Shown: positions 1-11,004, counted from the stretch's first letter. The stretch is 64,000 bases of DNA from Mantamonas sphyraenae (GCA_026936335.1 JAPMXV010000038.1:1-64000), one strand, 5' to 3'. Translations and numbers: made by a program. The notes: a model not told the origin generated them from the letters alone.

Positions 1-172
1 CCTAACCCTAACCCTAACCCTAACCCTAACCCTAACCCTAACCCTAACCCTAACCCTAACCCTAACCCTAACCCTAACCCTAACCCTAACCCTAACCCTA
101 ACCCTAACCCTAACCCTAACCCTAACCCTAACCCTAACCCTAACCCTAACCCTAACTCTAACCCTAACCCTA
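1..172. repeat. Telomere, (CCCTAA)n
   Basis: About 28 uninterrupted copies of CCCTAA read inward from base 1, i.e. TTAGGG toward the end on the minus strand. One variant unit (CTCTAA) lies near 156-161, and the array decays at CCCTAGAACC around 170-176. Repeats at the very first base with the C-rich strand on top mark a true left chromosome end rather than an interstitial array. Confidence 0.98.
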
Positions 173-530
173 GAACCCGAGTTGTGTTATCGCATTTCCG
201 GTCTAGACCCAGGTGTTGCGTTCATCAGGGTGAACGTTTCCCAAGTCTGGGTTTTCGTGAAAGTCTATCCTTCTTAAGTGTGTATGATGGGTCCGGTCTA
301 TGATCTGTGAGTTGTGCTTGTGTTTGCTGGCAGGGTGGCTGAGTTGGGTGGTGACATGGGGCAGTGGGCAATGGGTGGGAGTGGAAATGTCGCTGGTGAG
401 TGGCCGTCGTCCTGCAACGCCGCGCAGTCAGCACTGCCCATCCGCCTTCAACAATACTATCACCAACACCCACAACTTCCTCCACCAGTCCAACACAATC
501 CACATACACTCCAGTACCACCACCACAATC
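173..530. other. Subtelomeric spacer between telomere and first gene
   Basis: About 360 bases follow the telomere. The sequence goes from mixed composition to C/A-rich near 430-530. I see no tandem satellite, no transposon ends and no RNA gene. Its last part would be the promoter and 5' leader of the first gene if the start at 531 is right. Confidence 0.5.
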
Positions 531-3500
531 ATGGACAAAGACTACTCAAGCACTTCGAAGCAACAACACACACCCAACACCTACCCAGCGTGCGTCCTGC
601 CTTCCACTCCGTTTTCTGACTGCCCGCTTCTCCCGCTTCCTTGCCTCCTCCATGCCTCCGTCGCTTCCCTGCACTCCTCGCCTGCATTTCTACTTCCCCA
701 TCACCACCTCCGCTGTCTTGTCCGCTCTTCTGCGTTCCCCTCTCCCCTGTCACTGCCCTCCCCGCTGCCAGTTTCCCCGTCTGCCAATCTCCTCCGTTTT
801 TCCCTCTTTGCTCGTTTCAGCCTCCCTTCACCCCCGCTTCTGCTCTGACGGCGTCCATTCCGCCTTCCGCTCACCGTACGTGCCCCGCCCTGCCCCTCCC
901 CGTCTTCCCACAGCTACGGGTACATGGTCGCTCCCATGGCTGCCCAGCCGTTTCCGAACATGCTGCCCGTCTCTGGCGTACAAAACCCGTACCAGCACCC
1001 ACAACCACCCATCATCTGGGTCCCTGTCAACACCCATTCCCAGCAGCACCACGCATATGCTCATCGGGGCCACCCATACTACGCCTACCCTCCTCCGCCG
1101 CCTCCGCAGCCGCGACAAACCGCCCAGATGCACTTCGCTCAGCCTCCGTTGCACCCTCCGCCTGCTCAATGCACCACAAACCACAACCGCGTCCACAAAT
1201 GCGTCAGCCCTGCCTTTGTCGGCGTCACACGGACCACATCCACCACCACATCGTCGTCGTCCTCCCACCAGGCCACACGGCAGACAGGAGACAGCGACGA
1301 CGACGAGGCACACCAGGACACAGCCACACATGACACCGGCGACGTGGAGGACCTGATGGTACTGAACTTCGGCCACCGTGAACCACGCCCAATCTCCAGC
1401 AACTCAGATTGGATGACCAGCTCATGGATGGAGGCATACGAAGAAGACGGCGAGGCAAACGACGCACCCCAGAAGCACATGGAGGACGAGTTGCAAATTC
1501 AGGGCGCACTCAGCTTTGCAGACACTGGTGATGCCATGGATGAGGAGTACATGCCGCAAGACGACAGTGACGACGACGCAGACGACAGGGAACAGGAGGA
1601 CACGGACGAATGGCAGCCGAGACGCACACGTAGAGGCCGCACACGTCGCAGAGGCCACATCAGCCGTCGTACCGGTTCACAGAAGTTGAAGGGCAGCGGA
1701 CAGCGCAGGCTCAGGGTCACGGCTGGCAGTGGCACAGAGACAGGAACGTCGAGCACACAGGCAAGGAGGGCCAAGAACGGAGACACCGGCGCAGGGAAGA
1801 AAGCAAGCGTGAACAAGATGAACAAGTTGCCAGATGGTGTTGTGCGCAAAGGGTGGAAAGTGGGACCCAGTGACGAGCGCAGCCACAGCAACACGAAGGA
1901 GCACACGACACTGCTGAACCACATGCACACCCTGGCCAACGAGCATCCCATCGACAACATCCCCGTCCTCATGACCCTGCAGGCACGTGTTGTGGTTTGC
2001 CATGGCACCCTGACCACGCTTGTCCGACAGATTCAGCTCGCTCTGGGCAACATTCTCCTCTCCCAGGGCGACATGGCCTTGTGTCTCACCCTTCTCGGCC
2101 GTGGCATGGATCAACATGCGTGTAGAATTGCCATCAACAACGCTGGTCTGGCCATGGGTGTGACAAAGGCTGGGTTGAAGGTGTTCTGGCTGGAGGAGCC
2201 ACACGACCACGGCGACCCCAACTACGCCCTTCTCCACCTGCTCATGACAGAGATGGCCACTCTCGGCGACAGACCCCATCCCACCACCTGGAAGGAGCAC
2301 GAACAGACCCGGCTGAGGCTGCAGGAAGCACGACGCCCTGCTGACAACGACAGCGACCCACACTGGACACAATGCGACTACGACCACCACCTCACCACCA
2401 CCGAGGTGGACAAGTGGCATCCCGAGTCTGTGCGCAGTGGCTGGTGCACCACCGCCGACGAGCGAGGCAGCTGCACGGCGCGGGAGTTCCAGACGCTGCT
2501 GGCACACATGAAGGCACGCGCAGCCAAGCACCCTCGCCATCAGCACGCAAACGAGAACGATGCACTGCGTGAGCTGATCAACAACGGCAGCCTGCAGTCC
2601 CTGGTGCGACACATCATCCTGGCGCTGGGCAACGTTGGCGTGCCGCCTGTCGACCTGGCCTTCTTTGTCCGCCTCCTCAGACCACGCCTCACCTACAAGC
2701 AGGTGCAGGGTGCCGCCAAGGACACCCTCACTCGCGGTGCCACCTCCCTGTCCCTCAAGATCGCCTGGCTCGATAACCGAAACCCAGCGACGCCACACTG
2801 CACACCCTCCTCCACACCCTCATCGAACGCATCACACCTCACATCACCACCCCCGCCCACCACCGTCGATGACGCCGTCAACGCCTCGACATCCCCGAGC
2901 TTGTTCTGCCCGAGCCAACAGAGGAGGAGACGGTGGCTGTGGAGGATGGACTGCCAGATGGCCTTGTGCGCAGTGGCTGCACAAACTGGCTCAAGAGCGA
3001 GCGCATACACAGCAACAAGAAGGAGCACACGGCACTGCTGAAGCACATGCACACCCTGGCCAATGATCATCCCATCGACGACATCCCTGACCTCATGACC
3101 CTGCAGGCACGTGTTGTGGTTTGCCATGGCACCCTGCGCACGCTGGTCAGACAGATTCAGCTCGCTCTGGGCAACATTCTCACTCTCCCAGGGCGACATG
3201 GCCCTCTTCCTCACTCTTCTCGGCCATGACATGGATCACAAGGCGTACAGTGCTGCCATCCTCCACGCTGGTCTGGCCATGGGTGTGACAGAGACTGGGT
3301 TGAAGGTGTGCTGGCTGGAGGAGCCACACGACCATGGCGACCCCAACTACGCCCTCCTCCACCTGCTCACGACAGAGATGGACACTCTCGGCAACAGAAC
3401 CCATCCCACCACCTGGAAGCAGCACAAGCAGACTCAGCTGTGGCTGCAGATATCACGACGCCCTGCTGCCAACAACTGCAACCCACACTGGACACAATGC

Positions 3501-4109
3501 GACTACGACCACCACCTCACCACCACCACCGAGGTGGACAAGTGGCATCCTGAGTCTGTGCGCAGTGGCTGGAGCAAGTCCCGGGGTGACGCGACCGACG
3601 AGCGTGGCAGCTGCACGGCACGGGAGTTCCAGACGCTGCTGGCACACATGAAGGCACGCGCAGCCAAGCACCCTCGCCATCAGCACACACACGAGCACCA
3701 GGCACTGCGCAAGCTGCTCATCAACGGCAGCCTTCTCTCCCTTCTGCGACATGTCATCCTGGCGCTGGGCAACGTTGGCGTTCCGCCTGTCGACCTGGCC
3801 TTCTTTGTCCGCCTCCTCAGACCACGCCTCACCTGCAAGCAGGTTCGACCAGCCATCAGCGTCACCCTCTCGCGCGGTGTCACCTCCCTCTCCCTCAAGA
3901 TCGCCTGGCTCGACAACCCCCAACCCAGCGACGCCACACTGCACACCCTCCTCCACACCCTCATCGATCGCATCACACCCCACATCACCACCCGTCCCAC
4001 TACCCCCGCACTCGTCAACGCCTACCCCATCCCCTCCTTCACCCTTCCCAAGCGCAAAGACCCTTCCTCCTCCTCCTCCTCCTCCTCCAAACGCCAACGC
4101 CTCGAATGA
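531..4109 (+). pseudogene. Frame-disrupted subtelomeric gene with fourfold repeated domain
   Basis: Family not recognised. Exon 1 probably runs from ATG 531 to 589 (donor GTGCGT) and joins exon 2 at 914, giving an in-frame start MDKDYSST. The N-terminal half is low complexity: Pro/His/Gln-rich, then acidic, then an Arg-rich basic stretch around 1617-1760. The C-terminal half holds a roughly 100-residue domain in the order A1 (about 1870-2205), B1 (2458-2775), A2 (2990-3330), B2 (3598-3920). A and B share a core like LVRHIILALGNV and an ending like WLEEP or WLDN. Frame is lost near 2778 (one base missing in unit 1 relative to unit 2). A TGA at 2870 lies in the corrected frame. Frame is lost again near 3180 (one extra A relative to unit 1). 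The tail is poly-Ser then a KRQRLE end. It is either a decaying subtelomeric gene or a gene with sequencing indels. Confidence 0.55.
1820..3920 (+). repeat. Tandem duplication, period about 1.1 kb, inside the subtelomeric gene
   Basis: Unit 1 (about 1820-2780) and unit 2 (about 2940-3915) are strongly similar at both base and protein level. Examples are the shared stretches around 1975-2070 and 3097-3195, and the block encoding WTQCDYDHHLTTT at 2359 and 3490. The units differ by single-base indels that break the frame, so the duplication predates or accompanies loss of the reading frame. Confidence 0.85.
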
Positions 4110-4117
4110 ACCACCCT

Positions 4118-6214
4118 TCATTCTGCACCCCTCCCCACCCACCCCAACACCCTCTCCATCACCTCATCCGGCAGTGTCACCCATCCCTCCCACCCTCCTT
4201 CCTCCACGTACTCCTCCATCCCTCCACACTCAAACATCGCCTCCCTCTCCTCTCCATTCATCACCAACGCTGCCTCGATCGCCTCATCCACCTCCGGAAC
4301 CCACATCCAGTGCAGCTCTTTCCTCCAACATTTGTGCATGGCCATGCTCCAAGCAGTTTCACCCTCTGAACCTGCAGGTTGTGTTCTTGCGTCGGCTCCA
4401 GCTCTCCGCAATTCCTCCACCACTTCCCATTGCTCGCGTTGCACAGCCGCCATAAGCGCACACTTCCTAGAGCTGCCCAAGAGTCCACGGGAACGCCTTT
4501 CTCCAAGAAGCTGCGCAACTCGGCAACATCCCCTTCCGCGGCAGCTTCGACGAGTTTTTCCCCCAGTTCCCGATTGCGCCCGGTCCAGTCATTCTCCTTT
4601 CTTAGCACAAGCGAGGATAAACTGCTCGTCAGTGACCACATGGACATGTTGTGCTCGGAAAGCACCGCCACGACTTCCGGAGCCAGCTTCCACTTCAGTT
4701 CCACACCAAGCACTTGAAGCGTTTTGTTTTGAGACAAAATGTCCACCAAGTCCACGTGGTCAAGGGCAGAGTTGCGCAAGAGCACCAGCTCCTGGACACA
4801 AGCGTTCTCGCGCATCGCTTCGATGATCGCAGACGTTCCTGTGACCCCAAGGTTGTTGTTCGACAGGTCGACTCGTGTCAGTGACATGTTTTCCCGCAGC
4901 ATATCGGCCATTGCTTCGCCTCCGGCTGATCCAATCTGGTTGGAGTGCAGAGAAAGCATCTTCACGCACGTCGACTGCGACACAGCCTTTGCCACTGCTG
5001 TTGCCCCAGCGTCCCCAATCTTGTTCCAACGAGCATGCACGACCTCCAGTATGGGCGAGAGCTCAATGATCCGTGCCATGGCCTCGCCCTCTGCGTCGCC
5101 CATGTCGGACGCGTACAGGTTGAGCTCCCTCAGGTGCGTGCCCATCGCCGCCGCTTCTGCCAGCGCATAAACGGTACACCGTCCATTCACCTGGACTGCA
5201 CTGGGGTCTGCCCCCCGTCGAACAAGCAACTCTACAACGTCACGCCGCTGATTGACGATGGCGGAGCGCAAAGCCGTCCTTCCGGTGAGGCTCCTGGCGT
5301 TGACATCCACACCTGCGTCCAACAGACACTCAACCACATCTATCCCCACCATGTCGCCCACTTCCAATGCGACCATTAGCACGGATGCCTCGTCGCGCTC
5401 GCGTCGAGCGTGCACATTCGCGCCAGCCTCCACGAGAACCTTGACCCCATCCCCTTCATCCGTGCCAGCAAGCAGCAGCAAGGGTGTGTATCCGTTGGAC
5501 TCCCGCTCCAACTCTGCTCCAGCCTCGATCAGCTCCGCGAAGCTGCATCTTGCGAGGTGCAGCGCCGTCAGGCCCGATCCGTCGACTGCAGTGACATCGG
5601 CGCCCCTAACCAACAGTTCATGCGTCAAATCTCTCTGCACCATGACGCACTGCATGCATCAACAGTGTGCGTCCTGACATGTCGACGAAATCTAGCCCAA
5701 ACCCGCGCCGGACAAGCTCGCTCACGACTTTGGAGTCCCACTGCAACGTTGCACATGCCATCACACTTTGGCCATCGTGGCCAACAGCGTCCCCATCCGA
5801 TCCTGCGTCCAGAAGCATCCTCACGACCTCTACGGGTGCACCTTTCCTCGCTGCCAACAACAACGCCGTCCTGCCGTGCTCATCACGGGCACTCACATCT
5901 GCACCGTGTCCCAGCAGTATTTGCAACGCTTCATACGAGTCCCAGCCCACAGCAGACATCAACGCTGTCCTTCCGCCCGCATCACCGGCGTTGGGATCCG
6001 CACCTTCTTGCAAAAGACTGTCACTCTCTCCACCTCGTGACGCATCACAGCCACGCGCAGTGCATTCGTCTGCCCACACCGAGTTAGCACACGAGCGCAC
6101 AGTCAACCTCAATCCCCCCTGTAACCCACCAGCCGTGTTTTCTCGGAATTTCCCTTCCCCATGTTGCTCTGCCTCCCTCGACGCAGAATCTTCAAGACAT
6201 GAATCAACAAGCAT
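4118..6214 (-). CDS. Ankyrin-LRR-ankyrin protein with two frame changes
   Basis: Ankyrin repeats at the N-terminus (motifs such as GRTALMSAV, GRTALLLAAR, LTGRTALRSAI) are followed by about five ribonuclease-inhibitor-type leucine-rich repeats (LSLHSNQIG, VDLSNNNLG). Then come a degenerate ankyrin segment and a C-terminal LPDEVMERVLGWV motif resembling the first helix of an F-box. Such proteins are usually protein-interaction adaptors; no enzyme domain is visible. The frame changes near 5632 and again near 4465. Homology continues on each side, so the gene was once one frame. The span 6214-4118 is exactly 699 codons because the two shifts compensate. The first ATG (6214) lies one base outside the inverted-repeat arm. 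A related gene lies at 11061-11861. It converges on the upstream gene with an 8 bp gap. Confidence 0.6.
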
Positions 6215-6255
6215 ATCAAGCAGCAACCAAGCTGTACATTGTGTGGAGTGGTCGT

Positions 6256-7308
6256 TTACAGACGGCGACCACGGCGACCAGACTTCTTGCGAGTCGAGTC
6301 GGTGGGGATCGGCGTGCAGTCCTCAATGCGGCCGATCTTGACGCCAGCGCGAGCCAGCGCACGCAGAGCGCTCTGGCCACCCGGACCGGGCGTCTTGGTG
6401 CGCGTGCCACCCATGGCGCGGATCTTGATGTGCAGAGCGGTGATTCCCTTGGTCTGTGTGTCCCATATTCCACAGTACAACGCGTATCCACCCCACCTGG
6501 TGTCAGTCACTCATCCATCCATCTGTGTGTGCACCCTCCACCTGGTCTCGTGTCCCCTGCTCACTTCCTCCGTCCCTGTGTGCCTGCCGACTGTGTCTTG
6601 GCTCGGCCTCGCATGCGCACGCACACACTTCTCCCCTCCTTCCATCCACACATGACACCCACACGCCCCATCTACCACCTCGGCACATGCACATCCCTCT
6701 GTTCCACCTGGTCTGCCCATCAGCATCCCATGTCTCCCTCGCCCTGTCCGTCCCGCAGCCCAGTCACTGCATGCAAAAAAGAGCTGCCGCTCCAACCTCG
6801 CTCCATTTCTCACCTTGATCTCCTTGGCCACGTCCTGTGCGGCAAGCATGGCAGCGTACGGCGACGACTCGTCACGGTCCGCCTTCACCTTCATGCCACC
6901 CGTCACACGCGAGATCGTTTCGCGGCCCGAAAGATCCGTCACGTGCACGAAAGTGTCGTTGTAGCTGGCGTAGATGTGGCACACACCAAACACCTCCTCG
7001 CCCTCCCTGGCGTTCGGCAGGTTTTCCTTTGCGTACTCCTTCTCGGTCTGTCATGTCAGGTACCCTGCGGTGTCAGTGTGCTGCCTGGCTGTGCCTGTCC
7101 GTGCCTCCACGACCGGTGGCGTCCGTGCAAAGCGTGCCTTGTGGTGGCCAACTCCAAATCTCCCCTTTTCCACCGCACGCCTCCCTGCGTCACCCTGTGT
7201 CCGTGCGGACGGCATGCGTGGCCACACAGCGTGCAAGGGGTGTGTGCGAGTGGTCCATGGCACACTTTGGTCGTCGGCACAGTGGAAACGAAAGAGTCAA
7301 CGTACCAT
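6256..7308 (-). CDS. RPS14: 40S ribosomal protein S14 (uS11), left copy
   Basis: Component of the small ribosomal subunit platform. Coding exons are 7306-7308 (the ATG alone), 6814-7047 and 6256-6453, giving 144 residues; human S14 has 151. The family signature is complete: [37 protein letters not shown] is encoded in the middle exon, with the [11 protein letters not shown] and GRRGRRL ending in the last exon. The first intron (7048-7305) sits directly after the initiator ATG, which is followed by GTACGT, a position common for ribosomal protein genes. The second intron is 6454-6813. The predicted protein matches the right-arm copy. The start lies 74 bp from the divergent CENP-N-like gene. Confidence 0.95.
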
Positions 7309-7382
7309 GCTGGGTTCTGTGGTTGCGTGGGCGCGGTGCCGCTCTGGCTCATCCAATTCAACGAGCAACACGCACACCCGGC

Positions 7383-8860
7383 ATGGATGTGGAAGAGAGC
7401 ACGTTGAGCATTGCGATGCCAGAAGGGATGACGGTGACGGATCATCCAGACATCACGGTGGCGTCGATGGCTGGGGCTGGGTTCCAGAGCGAGGAGGACG
7501 ACTCTGGCAGCGAGTACCAAGGCGGGAGCACGTCGGAGGAGGAGTCGGAGGATGAAGAGGTGGACCTTGAGTGGTCGGACGACGATGACGAGGTGGTGCA
7601 GGTGAGGCGCAAGACACAGAGGCGACGCAAGGGAGACGACGTGCGTGTGTCGACTCGCAAGAGCAGGCAGCAGCTGTCGAGCAACAAGACACAAGAGATG
7701 GAAGCAGGTGGGGAAGCAGAGACGCAGCTTGTGAAGCGTATGCAGATGCAACAGGGGCAAGGAGATGAAGTGAGCATGCTACTGCAGCGTGTGGCGTGCA
7801 GCGTGGAGGACCAGATCAAGAAGCAGCTGGAACGGATCACGCGCAAGTCGCTCAAGGTGTGCATGGCATTGTGGAGGGGCGACGACGAGTCGTTTGACCC
7901 AGAGGAGACGTATGACTCGAGCATCTGGAAGCGGCACAGCAAGGAACAGGTGTTGGATGTGCTGTATGATTCGTATTTTGTGAGTTGAGTGGCTTTTTGG
8001 CGCCAAGGCGGGGGCGGGAGCGGGGCGCGCTGACACGTGTGTGTGTGTGGGCGGTTTGTGGGACGGTGTGGCGTGTGCGTGGTGTACAGAGGGATGGGTT
8101 GACACCAAGGCAGGCTGGGGACCTGGATTACATGTACTTTATGGGCAACGCGTGGGGCAAGAAGAAGCAGTTTGAGGTGGTGCGGCTTCGGTTTGGGGAA
8201 GAGGAGAAGGAGTCGTTGCGAGGAGGCTGGTTTGAGCAGGAGGAGTTTGTGGAGCGTGTGCGTGGCCTGCTGCAGCAGAAGTATTCAGAGTGCGTGGTGT
8301 CGATGCGATGGCTGTCTGTGGGCTGTTGGTTGCGGGTGGATCTGAACAAGAACCCGCTGGGGCGGCTGGACGGGAAGGGCAAGGTGAAGGGAGCATCGGC
8401 CAAGGTGGTGGGGTATGTGATGAGGTATCACGACTCGCCGTACATGCTTGTGAGCGTGGCACACAAGCCGGACAAGACACTTGTGGTGGAGAGCGTGCGG
8501 GAAGCGTTTGGGGCGATGACGAGCGAGAATCTGGACATGGAGGGGTCGAGTCAGGCGCTGAGTGATCTTGTGGAAGTGGGGCCGGCGCAGGGACGGTGGA
8601 GCGAGCTGCGGGCGGCAGACACGACGCTGAACCCGCTGGAGCGGAACGTGAAGGGCCAGGTGCAGGAGATGCTGCGTGGGAAGGAGAACGGAGGGCGGAA
8701 GAAGAGGAACTACAAGAAGAGGGAGGACATGAAGAAGAAGAGTGTGGAGAAAAAGGTTGTGGGGAAGCAGAGCGGGCGGAGCGTGCAGGCAGGACTGGGG
8801 GATGTGGGGGTGGATGTGTGGGAGGCGGACGGAGAGGGAGAGGAGGGAGATGGTGTTTGA
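7383..8860 (+). CDS. CENP-N/Chl4-like kinetochore protein, left copy, C-terminally truncated
   Basis: Exon 1 is 7383-7979 and exon 2 starts at 8090 (donor GTGAGT, acceptor TACAG). The acidic N-terminal region (EEESEDEEVDLEWSDDDDE) is followed by the helical and Chl4/CENP-N core, including VVGYVMRYHDSPYMLVS. One extra base near 8843-8848 (AGGAGGGAGA here, AGGAAGAGA in the twin) shifts the frame and ends the protein at 8860, about 455 residues against 538 in the right copy. The lost part corresponds to the conserved C-terminal segment of the family and is still readable in another frame to about 9110. CENP-N binds CENP-A nucleosomes and pairs with CENP-L in the inner kinetochore. Whether this copy is functional is unclear; it may be a young pseudogene. 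Confidence 0.7.
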
Positions 8861-9138
8861 GTTGGAGTATCATGGGGAGAATGTGCAGGAGGGGTGGCGG
8901 GAGCTGGCGGAGTGTGGGGCGATGGGAGGCGGATTGGCAGGGTGGATGCGGGAAGGGCGTGTGAGGAACCACGTGCGTGTGGTGAATGGGCAGCTGGGGA
9001 TGGAAGAGGACGAGGATGAGGATGAGGACGAGGACGGGGATGGGCAAGAGTGGGGCGGGACGCAGGCGGGTGGCAGGAGGGAGTGGAGGGGCGCGTTGAT
9101 GCGCTTGTAGACACCTGTTCTGTGTCCATTGCATCTCT

Positions 9139-11004
9139 TCACAACACATGCAGGGGGTGTGCTTCTGTGTTGAACACATACTGGTCAAGTGGAACGAGGT
9201 TGTCGTCGCTGAAGAGCAAATACAAATACTTGAGGGTCTCTGCGAGGAAGAAACTCTGCTGGACGTCGTCCTTGGGTGAATCGACGCGTGTGACGTCGGT
9301 GAGGCCTGTGTAGCCGCCTTCGACACGTGAGTAGCGCTCAAAGGCCTGGAACACTTCCCAGCCGTACTGGCGCCACTTGGGATCATGGGTGTAGCGCCAC
9401 ATGACAAAGAAGCTTTCGACGGTCTCTGGGCGCAGCAGGTTGTGGTTGGCACCGTTGACAAAGTCCTTGCCCGGAGTGAAAAACACCATTTCCGGAGCAA
9501 TCCCCGTAGCTTGTCGCTTGTACATCTGGTAACAGGTTTCGCTGATATCCAACCCCAGTTGGGCAATGTCCTTCTGCTCTGGGTCGTTGGGCGAATGATG
9601 CGTCTTTGCGCCGAGCATAAACATGCCGCCAGCAAAGCAAGCAAGGTGGTCCATCTTCATGACGGGACGAGAACCATCCCACTCGCTAAGATATACGAGA
9701 TTGCTGGGCTGGCTCTTGTGAACAAGCAGTCGCCGGATGTTGGTCACGGTGTCGTCGTACATGCGACGGAGCTGGGAGTTCTGCTTGCCTTGGAAAACCC
9801 AGTATTTGATGAGGTACTCGTAGAAGCTATCACCAAGAGCACCGAGAGAGACTTGACCACTGGTGAATCCGCCATGCTCAGGATGCACGTAGACGGGGTA
9901 GAGGCCGTTGGGCTTCTGGATGCGGTCGAGGTGGTCAATGACGCGGTCGGCCTTTTCTTTGTACACAGGGTTGCCAGTGTGGTGCGACAGATAGGCAAAC
10001 TCGAGCTGGATGGTGCCCATCTCAGAGAGAATGGAGGAGCCACCGGTCCAGGTGGGCGAGTGGGAGGTGTGCGTCTGCAGGTTGACGCTGGCATGCGGCA
10101 AGCCCGTGCTTGTGTTGAACGCAAACAGCAGCCTATCCGCGAGGTCGACCGTCTTGCGCAGAAACATGGGGTCGTGAGGAGTGGTGAGGGAGTGTGCTGA
10201 CAGCAAGCCGCCGACCATGCGGATGATGGTCTCGAAAAAGGAGACATCGACGTTTTTGTCCCAGTGCAGCTGAGTCTCGACAAACTGGCGCGCCTGCTGG
10301 AACTCGTTCTCCAGGCCCATGATCTTGAGCGTGGACAGCGAGTCAACCACGGTGGCCCCCAACCCGAGCCAGTCGTGCGGTTGCTTGGAGATGGGCTTCA
10401 CTTCGTCGTGTCCGAACGCGTACCGCGCGTAGCCATCCCAAGCGTGCTTGAAGGCATTGCGCACAGCCGTCTGCTTCTCCACGTCTGCGGCGCCACTGTT
10501 GGACGCAGCCGACGGAGTGGATGTGACTGGTTGCTGTGGTTGCATGGGAGGCGGAGGAGGTGGTGGCGGAGGAGCCTGCTGCGAGGGGGGCGCTGGCGGA
10601 GGAGGAGGAGGAGGCGGGGGCGCCAGCTGCTGGGGTGTTGGGGCAGTCGCCCGTTGAGGCGGCGCAGGAGGGGCAGGCGGAGGGGGAGGAGGAGCAGGCG
10701 CATCGCTGAGGACGGTCTGAGGCCGGGGCGCCTGCGGGACCTGGACGATAGGTGTAGGTGTGGGCAGGTTGGGCAGGTTGGGCAGGTTGTCCGGCTTGGC
10801 CGACGTGTCGGGTTGCGATTTCGGCTGCGGGAACTTGCCCGTGTTTGCATGCGGCGTACGCCCTCCCTGGGCACCCGAGGAGTGGCCCATGTCTGGCATC
10901 AACATGGCACCAAGCACTCCCATGAGCAGCAGGATGAGGATGACCAGCGGCAGGAAGTAGACGCGGATGAACCTTTCGGCAGCGCGCATGGTTTCGTTTG
11001 CCAT
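9139..11004 (-). CDS. Class I alpha-1,2-mannosidase (GH47), type II membrane protein
   Basis: Removes alpha-1,2-linked mannose from N-glycans in the ER or Golgi lumen. The start MANETMRAAERF at 11004 gives 621 residues; an upstream ATG at 11079 would add 25 but overlap the divergent gene. A short cytosolic tail and one membrane anchor (about residues 13-36, rich in Leu/Ile/Val) are followed by a long Pro-rich stem with poly-Pro tracts (about 80-165). The catalytic domain runs from about 180 to the end. It has the family motifs VSFFETIIRMVGGLLSAHS, LGDSFYEYLIKYW, LRPETVES, and the calcium-binding FNTEAHPL near the C-terminus. No introns. The last codons and stop fall inside the inner edge of the left inverted-repeat arm. 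With NUS1 nearby, two N-glycosylation-related genes are in the same 6 kb, though not co-oriented. Confidence 0.95.
   Translation of the reverse strand: MANETMRAAERFIRVYFLPLVILILLLMGVLGAMLMPDMGHSSGAQGGRTPHANTGKFPQPKSQPDTSAKPDNLPNLPNLPTPTPIVQVPQAPRPQTVLSDAPAPPPPPPAPPAPPQRATAPTPQQLAPPPPPPPPPAPPSQQAPPPPPPPPPMQPQQPVTSTPSAASNSGAADVEKQTAVRNAFKHAWDGYARYAFGHDEVKPISKQPHDWLGLGATVVDSLSTLKIMGLENEFQQARQFVETQLHWDKNVDVSFFETIIRMVGGLLSAHSLTTPHDPMFLRKTVDLADRLLFAFNTSTGLPHASVNLQTHTSHSPTWTGGSSILSEMGTIQLEFAYLSHHTGNPVYKEKADRVIDHLDRIQKPNGLYPVYVHPEHGGFTSGQVSLGALGDSFYEYLIKYWVFQGKQNSQLRRMYDDTVTNIRRLLVHKSQPSNLVYLSEWDGSRPVMKMDHLACFAGGMFMLGAKTHHSPNDPEQKDIAQLGLDISETCYQMYKRQATGIAPEMVFFTPGKDFVNGANHNLLRPETVESFFVMWRYTHDPKWRQYGWEVFQAFERYSRVEGGYTGLTDVTRVDSPKDDVQQSFFLAETLKYLYLLFSDDNLVPLDQYVFNTEAHPLHVL

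Larger units (their letters stand above)
6215..9164. repeat. Left arm of large inverted duplication (about 2.95 kb)
   Basis: This segment is nearly identical to the reverse complement of 11862-14818. The outer edge begins at ATCAAGCAGCAACC (6215, matching the complement ending at 14818). The inner edge ends at GGGTGTGCTT (9164, matching 11862). The arm holds a full RPS14 gene and a truncated CENP-N-like gene. Differences are few: substitutions in the RPS14 introns, one extra base near 8845, and absence of a short duplication of the ATGTGTCC type that the other arm has near 11897-11912. Confidence 0.95.

Noticed and set aside
1677-2798. Minus-strand open frame of 373 codons in the subtelomeric gene
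   Set aside because: Antisense of the duplicated domain and lacking any known motif; the plus strand explains the repeat structure.
3170-3190. Programmed frameshift in the subtelomeric gene
   Set aside because: No slippery heptamer or stem is apparent, and comparison with the other repeat unit shows a simple one-base insertion.
8139-9644. Long minus-strand open frame across the left arm edge (501 codons)
   Set aside because: It is Pro/Ser/Thr-rich, antisense to the CENP-N-like gene and the GH47 3' end, with no domain; a shadow of GC-rich coding sequence.
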